A stretch of DNA of 64,000 nt, from NCBI GenBank assembly GCA_015689735.1, contig WVSP01000002.1, positions 718,013 to 782,012 on the forward strand, given 5' to 3'. A program made the translations under genes and the position numbers. The notes under the pieces were generated by a model. It made no database searches and was not told the DNA's origin. It was given only the letters and a program-made list of their open reading frames with translations. Positions within the stretch are counted from its first letter, which is position 1. The number at the start of each line of letters is the position of its first letter. Shown piece by piece: positions 44,741-53,679 of this stretch. The DNA comes from Rhodobacterales bacterium LSUCC0031. GTDB taxonomy: Bacteria; Pseudomonadota; Alphaproteobacteria; Rhodobacterales; Rhodobacteraceae.

Positions 44741-45745
44741 ATGGCCGTGAAGGTCGCGATCAACGGGTTTGGACGGATCGGGCGCAACGTGTTGCGCGCC
44801 ATCATCGAAAGCAGACGCACCGATATCGAGGTGGTCGCGATCAACGACCTTGGACCGGTCGAGACAAATGCCCATCTCTTGCGGTTCGACAGCGTGCATG
44901 GCCGCTTTCCCGCAGCAGTCACCACCACCGCGGGCACGATCGATGTCGGGCGCGGCCCCATCGCCGTGACCGCGATCCGCAACCCCGCCGATTTGCCTTG
45001 GGGCGATATCGACATCGTGCTGGAATGCACCGGCATCTTCACTGACCGCGACCGCGCCGCAATCCATCTGGAAAACGGCGCCAAGCGTGTACTGGTCTCG
45101 GCCCCGTCGAAGGGCGCGGACAAGACCATCGTCTATGGCGTGAACCAAAAGACGCTGACGGGCGACGATCTGATTGTCTCGAACGCATCTTGCACGACCA
45201 ATTGCCTGGCACCTGTGGCGCATGTGTTGCATCAAGCCATCGGGATCACGCGTGGTTTCATGACCACGATCCACAGCTACACGGGTGACCAACCCACGCT
45301 TGATACCATGCACAGCGATCTTTACCGCGCGCGCGCCGCAGCCTTGAGCATGATCCCTACCTCGACGGGCGCGGCCAAGGCGGTGGGGCTGGTCTTGCCC
45401 GAGCTTGCGGGCAAGCTTGACGGCGTGGCGATCCGGGTGCCGACACCCAATGTCTCGGTCGTCGATCTGACCTTCGAAGCCGCGCGCGCTACCACCGCCG
45501 AGGAGATCAACGCCGCAATCCATGCCGCCGCCGCGGGTGGCCCGCTCAAGGGAATCCTTGCCGTGACCGACGACAAGCTCGTCAGCCAGGATTTCAACCA
45601 TGATCCCCATTCCTCGATCTTTGCGACGGATCAGACCAAGGTGATGGATGGCAACCTGTGCCGGGTCTTGAGCTGGTATGACAATGAATGGGGATTTTCG
45701 AACCGCATGGCCGATACGGCGGTCGAAATGGGCAAATACCTGTAA
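44741..45745 (+). CDS. gap: Type I glyceraldehyde-3-phosphate dehydrogenase, copy 2
   Basis: A 334-residue GAPDH, colinear with gap1. The Rossmann motif INGFGRIGR, the NAD-selecting Asp36 (AIND36LGP), catalytic C151 in SNASCTTNCLAP and WYDNEWGFS are all present, so a normal NAD-linked glycolytic enzyme is expected. Together with pgk and class I fba downstream it forms a lower-glycolysis block. An operator-like palindrome precedes it. GGGAGA lies about nine bases before the ATG. The 184-base gap to pgk contains an inverted pair of the dispersed motif. Confidence 0.95.
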   Translation: MAVKVAINGFGRIGRNVLRAIIESRRTDIEVVAINDLGPVETNAHLLRFDSVHGRFPAAVTTTAGTIDVGRGPIAVTAIRNPADLPWGDIDIVLECTGIFTDRDRAAIHLENGAKRVLVSAPSKGADKTIVYGVNQKTLTGDDLIVSNASCTTNCLAPVAHVLHQAIGITRGFMTTIHSYTGDQPTLDTMHSDLYRARAAALSMIPTSTGAAKAVGLVLPELAGKLDGVAIRVPTPNVSVVDLTFEAARATTAEEINAAIHAAAAGGPLKGILAVTDDKLVSQDFNHDPHSSIFATDQTKVMDGNLCRVLSWYDNEWGFSNRMADTAVEMGKYL

Positions 45746-45766
45746 CGGGCGGCAAGGGCGGGATTT

Positions 45767-45850
45767 GCGTATTTCTGGAAAGATGAAGGGCAATTTGATT
45801 TAAATTGTCCGGACTGGCGCATCCCTCCTTCACCTTTCCCCAAATACGCA
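45767..45850. repeat. Inverted pair of the dispersed motif between gap2 and pgk
   Basis: A reverse copy (GCGTATTTCTGGAAAGATGA followed by AG, 45767-45788) and a forward copy (CTTCACCTTTCCCCAAATAC followed by GC, 45828-45849) face each other across about 39 bases. The interval holds another palindrome, CAATTT and AAATTG (45791-45807). Paired, the two copies could form a long imperfect hairpin in the gap2-pgk transcript. Confidence 0.6.
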
Positions 45851-45929
45851 TCGCAGGCGCGGCAAAGTCACTGGCATGTCGTTTTTGCCATGCTATGACC
45901 ACCGCGCAGGTTAGGTAACGGAGGCTGCA

Positions 45930-47114
45930 ATGGGCTGGAAAACACTCGATGACATGGATCTGGCGGGCAAGATCGTGCTGACCCGGGTCGATATCAACGT
46001 GCCGGTGCAAGAAGGCCGGGTGACTGATGCGACCCGCATCGCGCGCATCGTGCCGACGATCCGCGATATCCTTGCCAAGGGCGGCAAGCCGGTGCTCTTG
46101 GCTCATTTCGGCCGCCCCAAGGGCAAGCCCGTGCCGGAGATGTCGCTGCGCGTGACACTGCCCGCGCTCGAAGCGGCCTTGGGCCGGCCCGTCACCTTCA
46201 TCGAGACACCCAGCCGCGCCGCTTTGGAGGCCTTACCTGCCGATGCGGTGGCCCTGGTCGAAAACACCCGTTTCACCCCGATGGAGGAAGCAAACGACCC
46301 CCAGATGGCGGCCTTTCTGGCGGGCTTAGGCGATGTTTACTGCAACGATGCGTTTTCAGCGGCGCATCGCGCGCACGCCTCGACCGAAGGGGTCGCGCGG
46401 CTTTTGCCCGCTTGCGCAGGGCGTTTGATGGCGGCTGAACTTGGCGCCCTCGAAGCGGCCTTGGGCAACCCTGCGCGTCCCGTGGTGGCCGTGGTCGGTG
46501 GAGCCAAGATTTCCACCAAGCTGGACCTCTTGGCCAACCTGACGCGCAAGGTCGATCAGCTGATTATCGGCGGCGGCATGGCTAATACCTTTCTGGCTGC
46601 GCAAGGCCTCGCGGTCGGAAAATCACTGTGCGAGCATGATCTGGCCGACACTGCGCGCGCGATCATGGCAGGGGCCGCGGCCGCAGGCTGTGAGATCATC
46701 TTGCCCAGCGATGTGGTTGTGGCCGAAGCCTTTGCCGCACATGCGCCCCATCGCGTGATGGCCGCCGATGCGGTGGCTGAGACGGGCATGATCCTTGATG
46801 CAGGACCCGCGACGGTCGCCCGCATCGCCGAGGTCTTTGCAGGGGCCAAGACGCTGATCTGGAACGGCCCCTTGGGTGCCTTCGAGATTGCGCCTTTTGA
46901 TGCCGCCACCGTCGCCGCCGCGCGCGCTGCGGCCAAGCTCACCCGCTCGGGCGATCTGATCTCGGTCGCGGGTGGCGGCGATACGGTGGCCGCGCTCAAC
47001 CATGCGGGAGTGGGCGATGACTTTACCTATATCTCGACCGCCGGTGGCGCCTTCCTCGAATGGATGGAGGGCAAGTCCCTTCCCGGTGTCGCGGTGCTTG
47101 AATCGGCGGAATAA
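45930..47114 (+). CDS. pgk: Phosphoglycerate kinase
   Basis: Pgk interconverts 1,3-bisphosphoglycerate and 3-phosphoglycerate with ADP/ATP. The 394 residues show the N-terminal [11 protein letters not shown] (substrate Asp/Asn), [20 protein letters not shown] (substrate site), [15 protein letters not shown] and the late GGGDTVAAL nucleotide-binding glycine loop. The length is typical. GGAGG lies just before the ATG. It lies between gap2 and fba, an expected pathway order. Catalytic residues appear intact. Confidence 0.97.
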   Translation: MGWKTLDDMDLAGKIVLTRVDINVPVQEGRVTDATRIARIVPTIRDILAKGGKPVLLAHFGRPKGKPVPEMSLRVTLPALEAALGRPVTFIETPSRAALEALPADAVALVENTRFTPMEEANDPQMAAFLAGLGDVYCNDAFSAAHRAHASTEGVARLLPACAGRLMAAELGALEAALGNPARPVVAVVGGAKISTKLDLLANLTRKVDQLIIGGGMANTFLAAQGLAVGKSLCEHDLADTARAIMAGAAAAGCEIILPSDVVVAEAFAAHAPHRVMAADAVAETGMILDAGPATVARIAEVFAGAKTLIWNGPLGAFEIAPFDAATVAAARAAAKLTRSGDLISVAGGGDTVAALNHAGVGDDFTYISTAGGAFLEWMEGKSLPGVAVLESAE

Positions 47115-47198
47115 GCAACTGTTTGCGCCACCATGATGGACAGCCGCGTGGGGCTTTGGCATGGAGTGGGCATTGCCAACGCCGATAGGAGTGCGCCG

Positions 47199-48089
47199 AT
47201 GTCGCGTGATGCCATGACCCACCAGATGCAGACCGGACAAGGGTTCATCGCGGCGCTTGATCAATCGGGCGGCTCAACCCCCAAGGCGCTGCGCCTTTAT
47301 GGTGTGCCGGACACCGCCTATGCGACCGAGGTCGAGATGTTCGACCTGATCCATGCCATGCGCGCGCGAATCGCCACCGCCCCCGGTTTTACCGGCGACA
47401 AGGTTATCGGCGCGATCTTGTTTGAAATGACCATGGATCGTGACATCGCGGGCAAACCCGCCGCGCGCTACCTGTGGGAGGAAAAGAGGGTTGTTCCTTT
47501 TCTCAAGATCGACAAGGGGCTCGAGGGCGCTGCCAATGGCGTGCAGATGCTCAAACCCATCGCGGGCCTTGATGCGCTGCTGGATCGCGCCGTGGCACAT
47601 GGGATTTTCGGGACCAAGGAGCGCTCGGTCATTCTTGGGGCTAATGCAGGGGGCATTGCCGCGATCGTCGATCAACAGATTGAACTCGGCCTGACCGTTC
47701 TGGCCAAGGGCTTGATCCCGATCCTTGAACCCGAGGTTGATATCAACGCGCCCGACAAAACCGCCGCTGAAGAGATGCTCTTGGCTGCCTTGCTGAAAGG
47801 GCTCGATCGCATCCCCGATGATGCGCAAGTCATGCTGAAACTGACTATTCCCGATCAGACCGGGCTTTATGCGCCGCTGATCGCCCATCCGGCAGTGATG
47901 CGTGTCGTGGCGCTATCGGGTGGCTATAGCCGCGACGACGCCTGCGCGCGACTTGCGACAAATCCCGGCATGATCGCGAGTTTCTCGCGCGCCCTGACCG
48001 AAGGCCTGTCGGCCGACCAAAGCGACGCGGAATTCAACGCCACACTCTCCACCGCCATCGACGCGATCCACGCAGCATCCATCAGCTAA
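47199..48089 (+). CDS. fba: Class I fructose-bisphosphate aldolase
   Basis: A 296-residue class I aldolase, which uses a Schiff-base lysine rather than zinc. Signature stretches are FIAALDQSGGSTPKAL near the N-terminus, VVPFLKIDKGLEG, GIFGTKERSVI, PILEPEVDI, MLKLTIPD with the Schiff-base lysine, and VALSGGYSRDDA. Class II zinc motifs are absent. The ATG at 47199 has AGGAG eight bases upstream; the frame opens 66 bases earlier but without a ribosome site. Class I aldolases of this kind are common in Rhodobacteraceae and Rhizobiales. A hairpin terminator follows. Confidence 0.93.
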   Translation: MSRDAMTHQMQTGQGFIAALDQSGGSTPKALRLYGVPDTAYATEVEMFDLIHAMRARIATAPGFTGDKVIGAILFEMTMDRDIAGKPAARYLWEEKRVVPFLKIDKGLEGAANGVQMLKPIAGLDALLDRAVAHGIFGTKERSVILGANAGGIAAIVDQQIELGLTVLAKGLIPILEPEVDINAPDKTAAEEMLLAALLKGLDRIPDDAQVMLKLTIPDQTGLYAPLIAHPAVMRVVALSGGYSRDDACARLATNPGMIASFSRALTEGLSADQSDAEFNATLSTAIDAIHAASIS

Positions 48090-48103
48090 ACACCGCCAGG
48101 ATC

Positions 48104-48141
48104 AAAAAAGGAATCATTTCCCCAAATGGGGGATTCCCTTT
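48104..48141 (+). terminator. Hairpin terminator after fba
   Basis: AAAAGGAATC pairs with GATTCCCTTT with one mismatch, and an inner TCCCC/GGGGA stem encloses AAAT. A smaller GAATC/GATTC hairpin (48145-48161) follows. The position fits the end of the gap2-pgk-fba block. Confidence 0.75.
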
Positions 48142-48213
48142 CGCGAATCATTGTGCGATTCTGCCTGCAACGCACCGAAAACAGGTGCGAAAACAAGGCA
48201 GCACGGCACGATC

Positions 48214-48507
48214 ATGATGCGGACGAAATCTCTTGGTGGAATGATCCTGCCGGTTGTGCTGCTTTTTGTGGGTGCGCATTTCACATTCACGGCGGTGCAG
48301 GGCGATTACGGGCTTTTCCAGCGTGTCCAGATCGACGCGGAAGCCGCACGGCTTGAGGCGCAACTGGCTGCCATTAGCCAAGATGTGGCCCGGTTAGAGC
48401 TGTTGACCCGTCGCCTATCGGATGCGTTTCTTGATCTCGACCTGCTCGATCAGCAGTTGCGCGATGTCTTGGGCTATATCCGCGCCGATGAGATCGTTTT
48501 GCCCTGA
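48214..48507 (+). CDS. FtsB/DivIC-like septum formation initiator
   Basis: A 97-residue bitopic membrane protein with a short N-terminus, one transmembrane helix (about 9-30, GMILPVVLLFVGAHFTFTAV) and a leucine-rich coiled coil (RVQIDAEAARLEAQLAAISQ, then LELLTRRLSDAFLDLDLLDQ). The size and topology match the FtsB/DivIC family, which links FtsQ and FtsL at the divisome; the pattern VQGDYGLFQ corresponds to the conserved G-x-x-G-L region. It is usually found upstream of pdhA in Rhodobacteraceae, as here. Two adjacent ATGs could serve as start. Confidence 0.85.
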   Translation: MMRTKSLGGMILPVVLLFVGAHFTFTAVQGDYGLFQRVQIDAEAARLEAQLAAISQDVARLELLTRRLSDAFLDLDLLDQQLRDVLGYIRADEIVLP

Positions 48508-48522
48508 CGCGGCAGGACCATC

Positions 48523-48545
48523 CCTACATCTTTCCGAAAATAAGC
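48523..48545 (+). repeat. Dispersed intergenic motif, copy 5
   Basis: CCTACATCTTTCCGAAAATA followed by AGC. A slightly diverged copy of the motif first seen at 1251. It lies between the ftsB-like gene and pdhA, about 110 bases before the pdh palindrome. Confidence 0.55.
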
Positions 48546-48653
48546 CAACGCCCAAATCGCCTGCGATCTGACACTGGTCGAGCCTTGCATCCTGTGCAAC
48601 CCCCTGCGTCAGGATTGCAGGGTGCAATCTGCGGTTGCCTGTGCTAGGAAAAT

Positions 48654-48667
48654 GTTTAACGTTAAAC
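48654..48667. promoter_or_regulatory. Perfect palindrome upstream of pdhA
   Basis: GTTTAACGTTAAAC is a perfect 14-base palindrome, 31 bases before the pdhA start codon. It matches the core of the lpdA site (6856-6869) in 13 of 14 positions. Shared control of PDH E1/E2 and E3 is the simplest reading; the regulator is not identified. Confidence 0.75.
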
Positions 48668-48698
48668 TATCTGTGCGACACGGGGGAGGATGACCCGC

Positions 48699-49703
48699 AT
48701 GCCACCACGCAAGACCGCGCCGAAGACTGAGGCGGCTAAGTCGAATATCTCGGCCGACGACCTCAAGCGCTACTACCGCGACATGCTCTTGATCCGCCGC
48801 TTCGAGGAAAAGGCGGGCCAGCTTTATGGCATGGGCCTGATCGGCGGCTTTTGTCACCTTTATATCGGGCAAGAGGCGGTCGTTGTGGGCCTTGAGGCTG
48901 CGGCTTCCGAAGGTGACAAGCGCGTGACCTCCTACCGCGACCATGGCCATATGCTGGCTTGTGGCATGGACCCCAAGGGTGTGATGGCCGAATTGACCGG
49001 CCGCATCGGGGGCTATTCCAAGGGCAAGGGCGGCTCGATGCATATGTTCTCCAAGGAAAAGCATTTCTATGGCGGGCATGGGATCGTGGGTGCGCAGGTG
49101 CCGATTGGGGCGGGGCTTGCCTTTGCCGACAAGTATTTGGGCAATGACCGCGTGACCTTCACCTATTTCGGTGATGGGGCCGCGAACCAGGGCCAGGTCT
49201 ATGAAACCTACAACATGGCCCAGCTGTGGGATCTGCCGGTCATTTTCGTGATCGAGAACAACCAATATGCGATGGGGACATCTGTCACCCGCGCCACCAA
49301 GTCGCCCGCGCTGTGGAAGCGCGGCGAGGCTTACGGCATCGCCGGCGAAGAGGTGAACGGCATGGATGTGCTTGCCGTCAAGGATGCAGGCGAGCGTGCA
49401 GTCGCGCACTGCCGCGCTGGAAAAGGGCCTTACATTCTTGAGGTGATGACCTATCGCTATCGTGGCCATTCCATGTCGGACCCTGCGAAATACCGCACCC
49501 GCGAAGAGGTGCAGGAGATGCGCGAAAAGCGCGACGCCATCGAACAGGTGCGCCAAATGTTGCTGACGGGTGGCCATGCCTCCGAAGACGATCTGAAAAA
49601 GATCGACAAGGAGATCAAGGATATCGTCAACGAGGCGGCCGAATTCTCCAAGGAAAGCCCCGAGCCGGACCTGTCCGAGCTTTGGACCGACATCTACGCC
49701 TGA
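48699..49703 (+). CDS. pdhA: Pyruvate dehydrogenase E1 component, alpha subunit
   Basis: Thiamine-diphosphate-dependent decarboxylation of pyruvate, with PdhB. The 334-residue product has the TPP motif GDGAANQGQVYETYNMAQLW ending in VIFVIENN, CHLYIGQEAV at the N-terminal region, and the phosphorylation-loop-like YRYRGHSMSDPAKYRT. It is an alpha2beta2-type E1. The ATG at 48699 is preferred to that at 48690, because GGGGGAGG lies nine bases before it and abuts the earlier one. pdhB follows after 15 bases. Confidence 0.97.
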   Translation: MPPRKTAPKTEAAKSNISADDLKRYYRDMLLIRRFEEKAGQLYGMGLIGGFCHLYIGQEAVVVGLEAAASEGDKRVTSYRDHGHMLACGMDPKGVMAELTGRIGGYSKGKGGSMHMFSKEKHFYGGHGIVGAQVPIGAGLAFADKYLGNDRVTFTYFGDGAANQGQVYETYNMAQLWDLPVIFVIENNQYAMGTSVTRATKSPALWKRGEAYGIAGEEVNGMDVLAVKDAGERAVAHCRAGKGPYILEVMTYRYRGHSMSDPAKYRTREEVQEMREKRDAIEQVRQMLLTGGHASEDDLKKIDKEIKDIVNEAAEFSKESPEPDLSELWTDIYA

Positions 49704-49718
49704 GAGGACGATTAAGAC

Positions 49719-51077
49719 ATGGCAACCGAAATTCTCATGCCCGCCCTCTCGCCCACGATGGAGGAAGGCACGCTGGCCAAATGGCTGGTCAAGGAAGGCG
49801 ATACCGTGAAAGCGGGCGACATCATCGCCGAGATCGAAACCGACAAAGCGACGATGGAATTCGAAGCGGTCGATGAAGGGGTGATCGGCAAGATCCTGAT
49901 CGCCGAAGGCACCGAAGGGGTGAAGGTCAACACCGCCATCGCCATCATCGGCGAAGCGGGCGAGACGATCAGCACCCCGGCCCAAGCCCAAGCCGAAGCG
50001 GCCCCGCAGGCCGCAGCGCCCGCCCAAGCAGCGCTCGCCGCAGCACCCGCCGCCCCCGTGGTCGATCGCAGCCCCGACTGGCCCGAAGGCACGCCGATGA
50101 AGACCCAGACCGTGCGCGAAGCCTTGCGCGACGCCATGGCCGAAGAGATGCGCGCCGACCCGACCGTCTTTGTGATGGGCGAAGAGGTCGCGGAATACCA
50201 AGGCGCCTACAAGGTGACACAAGGCCTGCTCGACGAATTTGGCGCCAAGCGCGTCATCGACACGCCGATCACCGAGCATGGCTTTGCGGGGATTGGCGTC
50301 GGCGCGGCATTCGGTGGGCTCAAGCCCATCGTCGAGTTCATGACTTTCAACTTCTCGATGCAAGCCATTGACCATGTGATCAATTCGGCCGCCAAGACGC
50401 TTTACATGTCGGGCGGCCAGATGGGTGCGCCGATGGTGTTCCGTGGCCCCAATGGTGCCGCTGCCCGCGTGGCCGCCCAGCACAGCCAGGATTTCGCGGC
50501 ATGGTACGCCCATATCCCCGGCCTGAAAGTGGTCCAGCCCTATTCGGCGGCCGACGCCAAGGGTCTGCTCAAGACCGCGATCCGTGACCCGAACCCGGTC
50601 ATCTTCCTTGAAAACGAGATCCTATATGGCCGTTCCTTCGAGGTGCCGGACCTTGCCGATTTCACCATCCCCTTCGGCAAGGCGCGCATCTGGCGCGAAG
50701 GCAGCGATGTGACCCTGATCAGCTGGGGCATCGGCATGACCTACACGCTGGAGGCCGCCGAAATCCTCGCCAAGGAGGGCATTTCCGCCGAGGTGATCGA
50801 TTTGCGCACGCTGCGCCCGCTCGATTACGACACGGTGCTGGCCTCGGTGATGAAAACCAACCGCTGCGTCACCATCGAAGAGGGATTCCCCGTTGCGTCG
50901 ATCGGCAACCATCTGGGTGCGTGGATCATGCAGAATGCCTTCGACTATCTCGATGCGCCGGTGATCAACTGCACGGGCAAGGATGTGCCGATGCCCTATG
51001 CGGCCAATCTCGAAAAGCTCGCGCTCGTCACCACCGCCGAGGTGGTCGAGGCCGCGCGCAAAGTCACCTATCGCTGA
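49719..51077 (+). CDS. pdhB: Pyruvate dehydrogenase E1 beta subunit with N-terminal lipoyl domain
   Basis: E1 beta of 452 residues. A lipoyl domain occupies about 1-80 with lipoyl-lysine K43 in [10 protein letters not shown], followed by an Ala/Pro/Gln linker (about 85-115) and the transketolase-like beta subunit from about 125 ([18 protein letters not shown]). Key stretches are [36 protein letters not shown] and [14 protein letters not shown]. The lipoylated E1 beta is characteristic of alphaproteobacteria. Its lipoyl domain is almost identical to that of pdhC at DNA level. It lies between pdhA and pdhC with 15 and 12 base gaps. Confidence 0.97.
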   Translation: MATEILMPALSPTMEEGTLAKWLVKEGDTVKAGDIIAEIETDKATMEFEAVDEGVIGKILIAEGTEGVKVNTAIAIIGEAGETISTPAQAQAEAAPQAAAPAQAALAAAPAAPVVDRSPDWPEGTPMKTQTVREALRDAMAEEMRADPTVFVMGEEVAEYQGAYKVTQGLLDEFGAKRVIDTPITEHGFAGIGVGAAFGGLKPIVEFMTFNFSMQAIDHVINSAAKTLYMSGGQMGAPMVFRGPNGAAARVAAQHSQDFAAWYAHIPGLKVVQPYSAADAKGLLKTAIRDPNPVIFLENEILYGRSFEVPDLADFTIPFGKARIWREGSDVTLISWGIGMTYTLEAAEILAKEGISAEVIDLRTLRPLDYDTVLASVMKTNRCVTIEEGFPVASIGNHLGAWIMQNAFDYLDAPVINCTGKDVPMPYAANLEKLALVTTAEVVEAARKVTYR

Positions 51078-51089
51078 GGAGCGCGGATC

Positions 51090-52391
51090 ATGCCCACAGA
51101 AATCCTGATGCCCGCGCTCTCCCCCACGATGGAAGAAGGCACGCTGGCCAAATGGCTGGTCAAAGAGGGTGACACCGTCAAATCCGGCGACATCATCGCC
51201 GAGATCGAAACCGACAAGGCGACGATGGAGTTCGAAGCCGTCGATGAAGGCGTGATCGGCAAGATCCTGATTTCCGCGGGGACCGAAGGGGTCAAGGTCA
51301 ACGCCCCTATCGCCGTGCTTCTGGACGAAGGCGAAAGCATGGGGCAAACGGCCAGCGCCGCGCCCAAAGCCGCTGCCCCGGCTGCCGCCCCTGCCCCGGC
51401 CCCGGTTGCCACTGTCGCGGCTGCCGCTCCGGCGCCTGCCGCACCCAAGGCCGCCGACGGCGCGCGGGTCTTCGCCTCGCCGCTGGCGCGCCGGATCGCT
51501 GCCGACAAGGGAATCGATCTGGGCGCGATTAAGGGCTCTGGCCCGCATGGCCGGATCGTCAAGGCCGATGTCACGGGTGCCACGGCAACGGCCGCACCTG
51601 CACCCGCCGCTGCCCCTGCCCCTGCCCCCGCTGCCAAAGCGGCCACCGCGATGCCCGCAGGCCCCGATGCCGCGCAAGTCATCCGCATGTATGAAGGCCG
51701 CGCCTATGAGGAGGTCAAGCTTGACGGCATGCGCAAGACGGTCGCCGCCCGCCTGACCGAGGCCAAGCAGACCATCCCGCATTTCTACCTGCGCCGGGAT
51801 ATCCGTCTTGACGCGCTGATGTCTTTCCGTGGGCAGCTCAACAAGCAGCTTGAAGCCCGCGGCGTGAAGCTGTCGGTCAACGACTTCATCATCAAGGCCT
51901 GCGCGCTGGCGCTGCAACAGGTGCCTGCCGCCAATGCCGTCTGGGCGGGTGACCGGATGCTTCGGCTGAAACCTTCGGATGTGGCCGTGGCGGTCGCGGT
52001 CGATGGCGGGTTGTTCACGCCGGTTCTGAAAGATGCCGATCAAAAAAGTCTCTCGGCGCTCTCGGCCGAAATGAAGGATCTTGCCACCCGTGCGCGCGAC
52101 CGCAAGCTGGCGCCGCATGAATATGTCGGAGGCACCTTCGCGATCTCGAACCTTGGCATGTATGGGATCGAGAATTTTGACGCAGTCATCAACCCGCCAC
52201 ATGGCGCGATCCTGGCGGTGGGTGCCGGGATCAAGAAGCCCGTGGTGGGGGCAGATGGTGAGATCAGCGTGGCGACCGTCATGTCGGTGACGCTTTCGGT
52301 CGATCACCGGGTCATCGACGGCGCGCTTGGGGCCGAGCTTTTGCAGGCAATTGTTGACAATCTCGAGAATCCCATGGCTATGCTTGCATAA
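51090..52391 (+). CDS. pdhC: Dihydrolipoyl acetyltransferase (PDH E2)
   Basis: E2 core of the complex, 433 residues. A lipoyl domain (about 1-80, K43) and an Ala/Pro linker lead to the peripheral subunit-binding domain ([20 protein letters not shown] with [13 protein letters not shown]). A second Ala/Pro linker follows, and then the acyltransferase domain with catalytic [13 protein letters not shown]. The linker repeats are low-complexity AP-rich. It transfers acetyl groups to CoA; its lipoyl arms are reoxidised by Lpd. GAGGAGCG lies upstream of the ATG. A large hairpin follows within 45 bases of the stop. Confidence 0.97.
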   Translation: MPTEILMPALSPTMEEGTLAKWLVKEGDTVKSGDIIAEIETDKATMEFEAVDEGVIGKILISAGTEGVKVNAPIAVLLDEGESMGQTASAAPKAAAPAAAPAPAPVATVAAAAPAPAAPKAADGARVFASPLARRIAADKGIDLGAIKGSGPHGRIVKADVTGATATAAPAPAAAPAPAPAAKAATAMPAGPDAAQVIRMYEGRAYEEVKLDGMRKTVAARLTEAKQTIPHFYLRRDIRLDALMSFRGQLNKQLEARGVKLSVNDFIIKACALALQQVPAANAVWAGDRMLRLKPSDVAVAVAVDGGLFTPVLKDADQKSLSALSAEMKDLATRARDRKLAPHEYVGGTFAISNLGMYGIENFDAVINPPHGAILAVGAGIKKPVVGADGEISVATVMSVTLSVDHRVIDGALGAELLQAIVDNLENPMAMLA

Positions 52392-52433
52392 GCAAGGAAT
52401 TGCGGCGCCGGGGAGGAGAGGCGACGCGAAGGC

Positions 52434-52466
52434 ACGGGGCCGCGATCACCGTATCGCCGGCCCCGT
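52434..52466 (+). terminator. Hairpin after pdhC
   Basis: ACGGGGCC with GCGAT pairs with ATCGC and GGCCCCGT, a 13-base stem with one bulge around CACCGT. It has no long T-tract but is very stable and ends the pdh operon before the convergent YdeI-like gene. Confidence 0.65.
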
Positions 52467-52520
52467 CGCATTTGAGGCATCGTCCTGGTTTGACACGTCT
52501 TGGGCGATGGTCAGCAACAA

Positions 52521-52534
52521 ATCTTGTACAAGAT
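52521..52534. repeat. Perfect 14-base palindrome next to YdeI-like gene stop
   Basis: ATCTTGTACAAGAT, directly before the reverse stop codon of the YdeI-like gene. The core TTGTACAA is symmetric. It could be an operator or part of a terminator hairpin; its position at the 3' end of two convergent genes makes operator function uncertain. Confidence 0.4.
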
Positions 52535-52535
52535 C

Positions 52536-53099
52536 CTAGCGGCGAAAGATCGATGGCCGCAGGCCGCTGTGCGCATTCTCGACCACATCGGCGATGCGCT
52601 TGGCGCGGGTCGCGGACCCTCGCGCAGTTTTGATCCATTCGAGGGTGCCACGCCGGACACTGCGCGGCCAGTTATCCCAGACAGCCCGGAGCACACCAAG
52701 CGCTTCGTCCAGATCAGGCGGCACGTCGCCGCGTTCGACGTCGTCGAGAAACGCCCACATGCCATTGGCCAAAGACTGTGCGATCACGGCTTCACCCGCC
52801 GCGGTCATCCGCCCTTCGGTCCGCATGCGGATCACGATCTCCTTGTTCACGGCTGACCATGCCGACCGAGCATTTCGCGGCGCGCAGCGGTGCCGCATCC
52901 GATCCGCGTCAAGCGCTGCCACCTGCCCATCAACCCACCCCCAACACAAAAGCTCCTCCACCGCCTCGGCCCAAGGCAAGTAGTGGGGTGTGTGCTTCTT
53001 GTAGGTGGCGATCCAGACGCCGGAACTTTTGGCGTGGTTGGCGGCCAGCCAGTCGCGCAGCGCGATGCGGCTTTCGATGGTGACGATGTCCTCGCTCAT
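52536..53099 (-). CDS. YdeI/OmpD-associated-like protein
   Basis: A 187-residue soluble protein of the YdeI (bacteriocin-protection/OmpD-associated) family. Family traits seen are [20 protein letters not shown] and [20 protein letters not shown], with [19 protein letters not shown] at the C-terminus (the Bact-defensin-like helical region). Function is not settled. The start ATG overlaps the rluE stop by four bases (ATGA), so they are co-translated. An extended frame through rluE is shadow. Confidence 0.8.
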   Translation of the reverse strand: MSEDIVTIESRIALRDWLAANHAKSSGVWIATYKKHTPHYLPWAEAVEELLCWGWVDGQVAALDADRMRHRCAPRNARSAWSAVNKEIVIRMRTEGRMTAAGEAVIAQSLANGMWAFLDDVERGDVPPDLDEALGVLRAVWDNWPRSVRRGTLEWIKTARGSATRAKRIADVVENAHSGLRPSIFRR

Positions 53100-53650
53100 G
53101 GCTGCAACGCCTTCCACGTGCCGGGGGGCAGACCATCGAGCGTGTGATCGCCCACCGACCAGCGGATCAGCCGCAGGACCGGCAGGCCCACATGGGCGCA
53201 CATGCGCCGCACTTGCCGGTTGCGCCCCTCGGTGATGGTCAGTTTCAGCCAAGCCTCGGGTACATTGAGGCGAAAGCGCACCGGGGGCTCGCGCGGCCAC
53301 AGCCAATCGGGGGCCTCCACCTGTTCCACCTTGGCGGGCCGTGTCGGCCCATCCTTGAGCGTCAAACCTTGGCGCAGCGCCCCCAGCGCATCCGCCGTGG
53401 GCGTGCCTTCGACCAGCGCGAAATAGGTCTTTGGTGTGTGGGATTTCGGATCGGTCAGCCGCGCCTGCAAGATGCCGTCATTGGTCAAGAGTAACAGCCC
53501 CTCGCTGTCGCGATCGAGCCGCCCCGCCGGATACATGCCCGGCATGTCGAGATAGCGCTTCAACCCCGGCCAATGCCCGTCATCGGTGAATTGGCTGAGC
53601 ACATCCATCGGCTTGTTGAAGGCGATCAGCCGCGTCTCGCTGCGCGGCAT
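53096..53650 (-). CDS. rluE: RluE-type 23S rRNA pseudouridine synthase
   Basis: An RsuA/RluE-family pseudouridine synthase of about 184 residues, without an S4 domain, as for RluE. The catalytic aspartate is in [20 protein letters not shown], preceded by [13 protein letters not shown] and followed by [12 protein letters not shown]. The C-terminal motif [20 protein letters not shown] is intact. RluE modifies U2457 of 23S rRNA in E. coli. The start is uncertain: the ATG at 53650 ([11 protein letters not shown]) leaves 30 bases after polA, whereas the frame opens at 53698. Confidence 0.88.
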   Translation of the reverse strand: MPRSETRLIAFNKPMDVLSQFTDDGHWPGLKRYLDMPGMYPAGRLDRDSEGLLLLTNDGILQARLTDPKSHTPKTYFALVEGTPTADALGALRQGLTLKDGPTRPAKVEQVEAPDWLWPREPPVRFRLNVPEAWLKLTITEGRNRQVRRMCAHVGLPVLRLIRWSVGDHTLDGLPPGTWKALQP

Positions 53651-53679
53651 GGCGGATTTGGCGCGCGGGCGCGGGCGAC

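Noticed and set aside
48609..50513. 634-codon open frame on the - strand across pdhA and pdhB
   Set aside because: Antisense shadow of two certain PDH genes; composition (His, Gly, Asp-rich) and lack of motifs indicate a non-coding frame.
51345..51660. Tandem repeats in pdhC
   Set aside because: These are the Ala/Pro-rich flexible linkers normal for E2 proteins, not a minisatellite or mobile repeat.
50622..52307. 561-codon open frame on the - strand across pdhB and pdhC
   Set aside because: Same reason: complementary to the E1 beta and E2 genes; the Gly/Arg-rich run is the complement of the Ala/Pro linkers.
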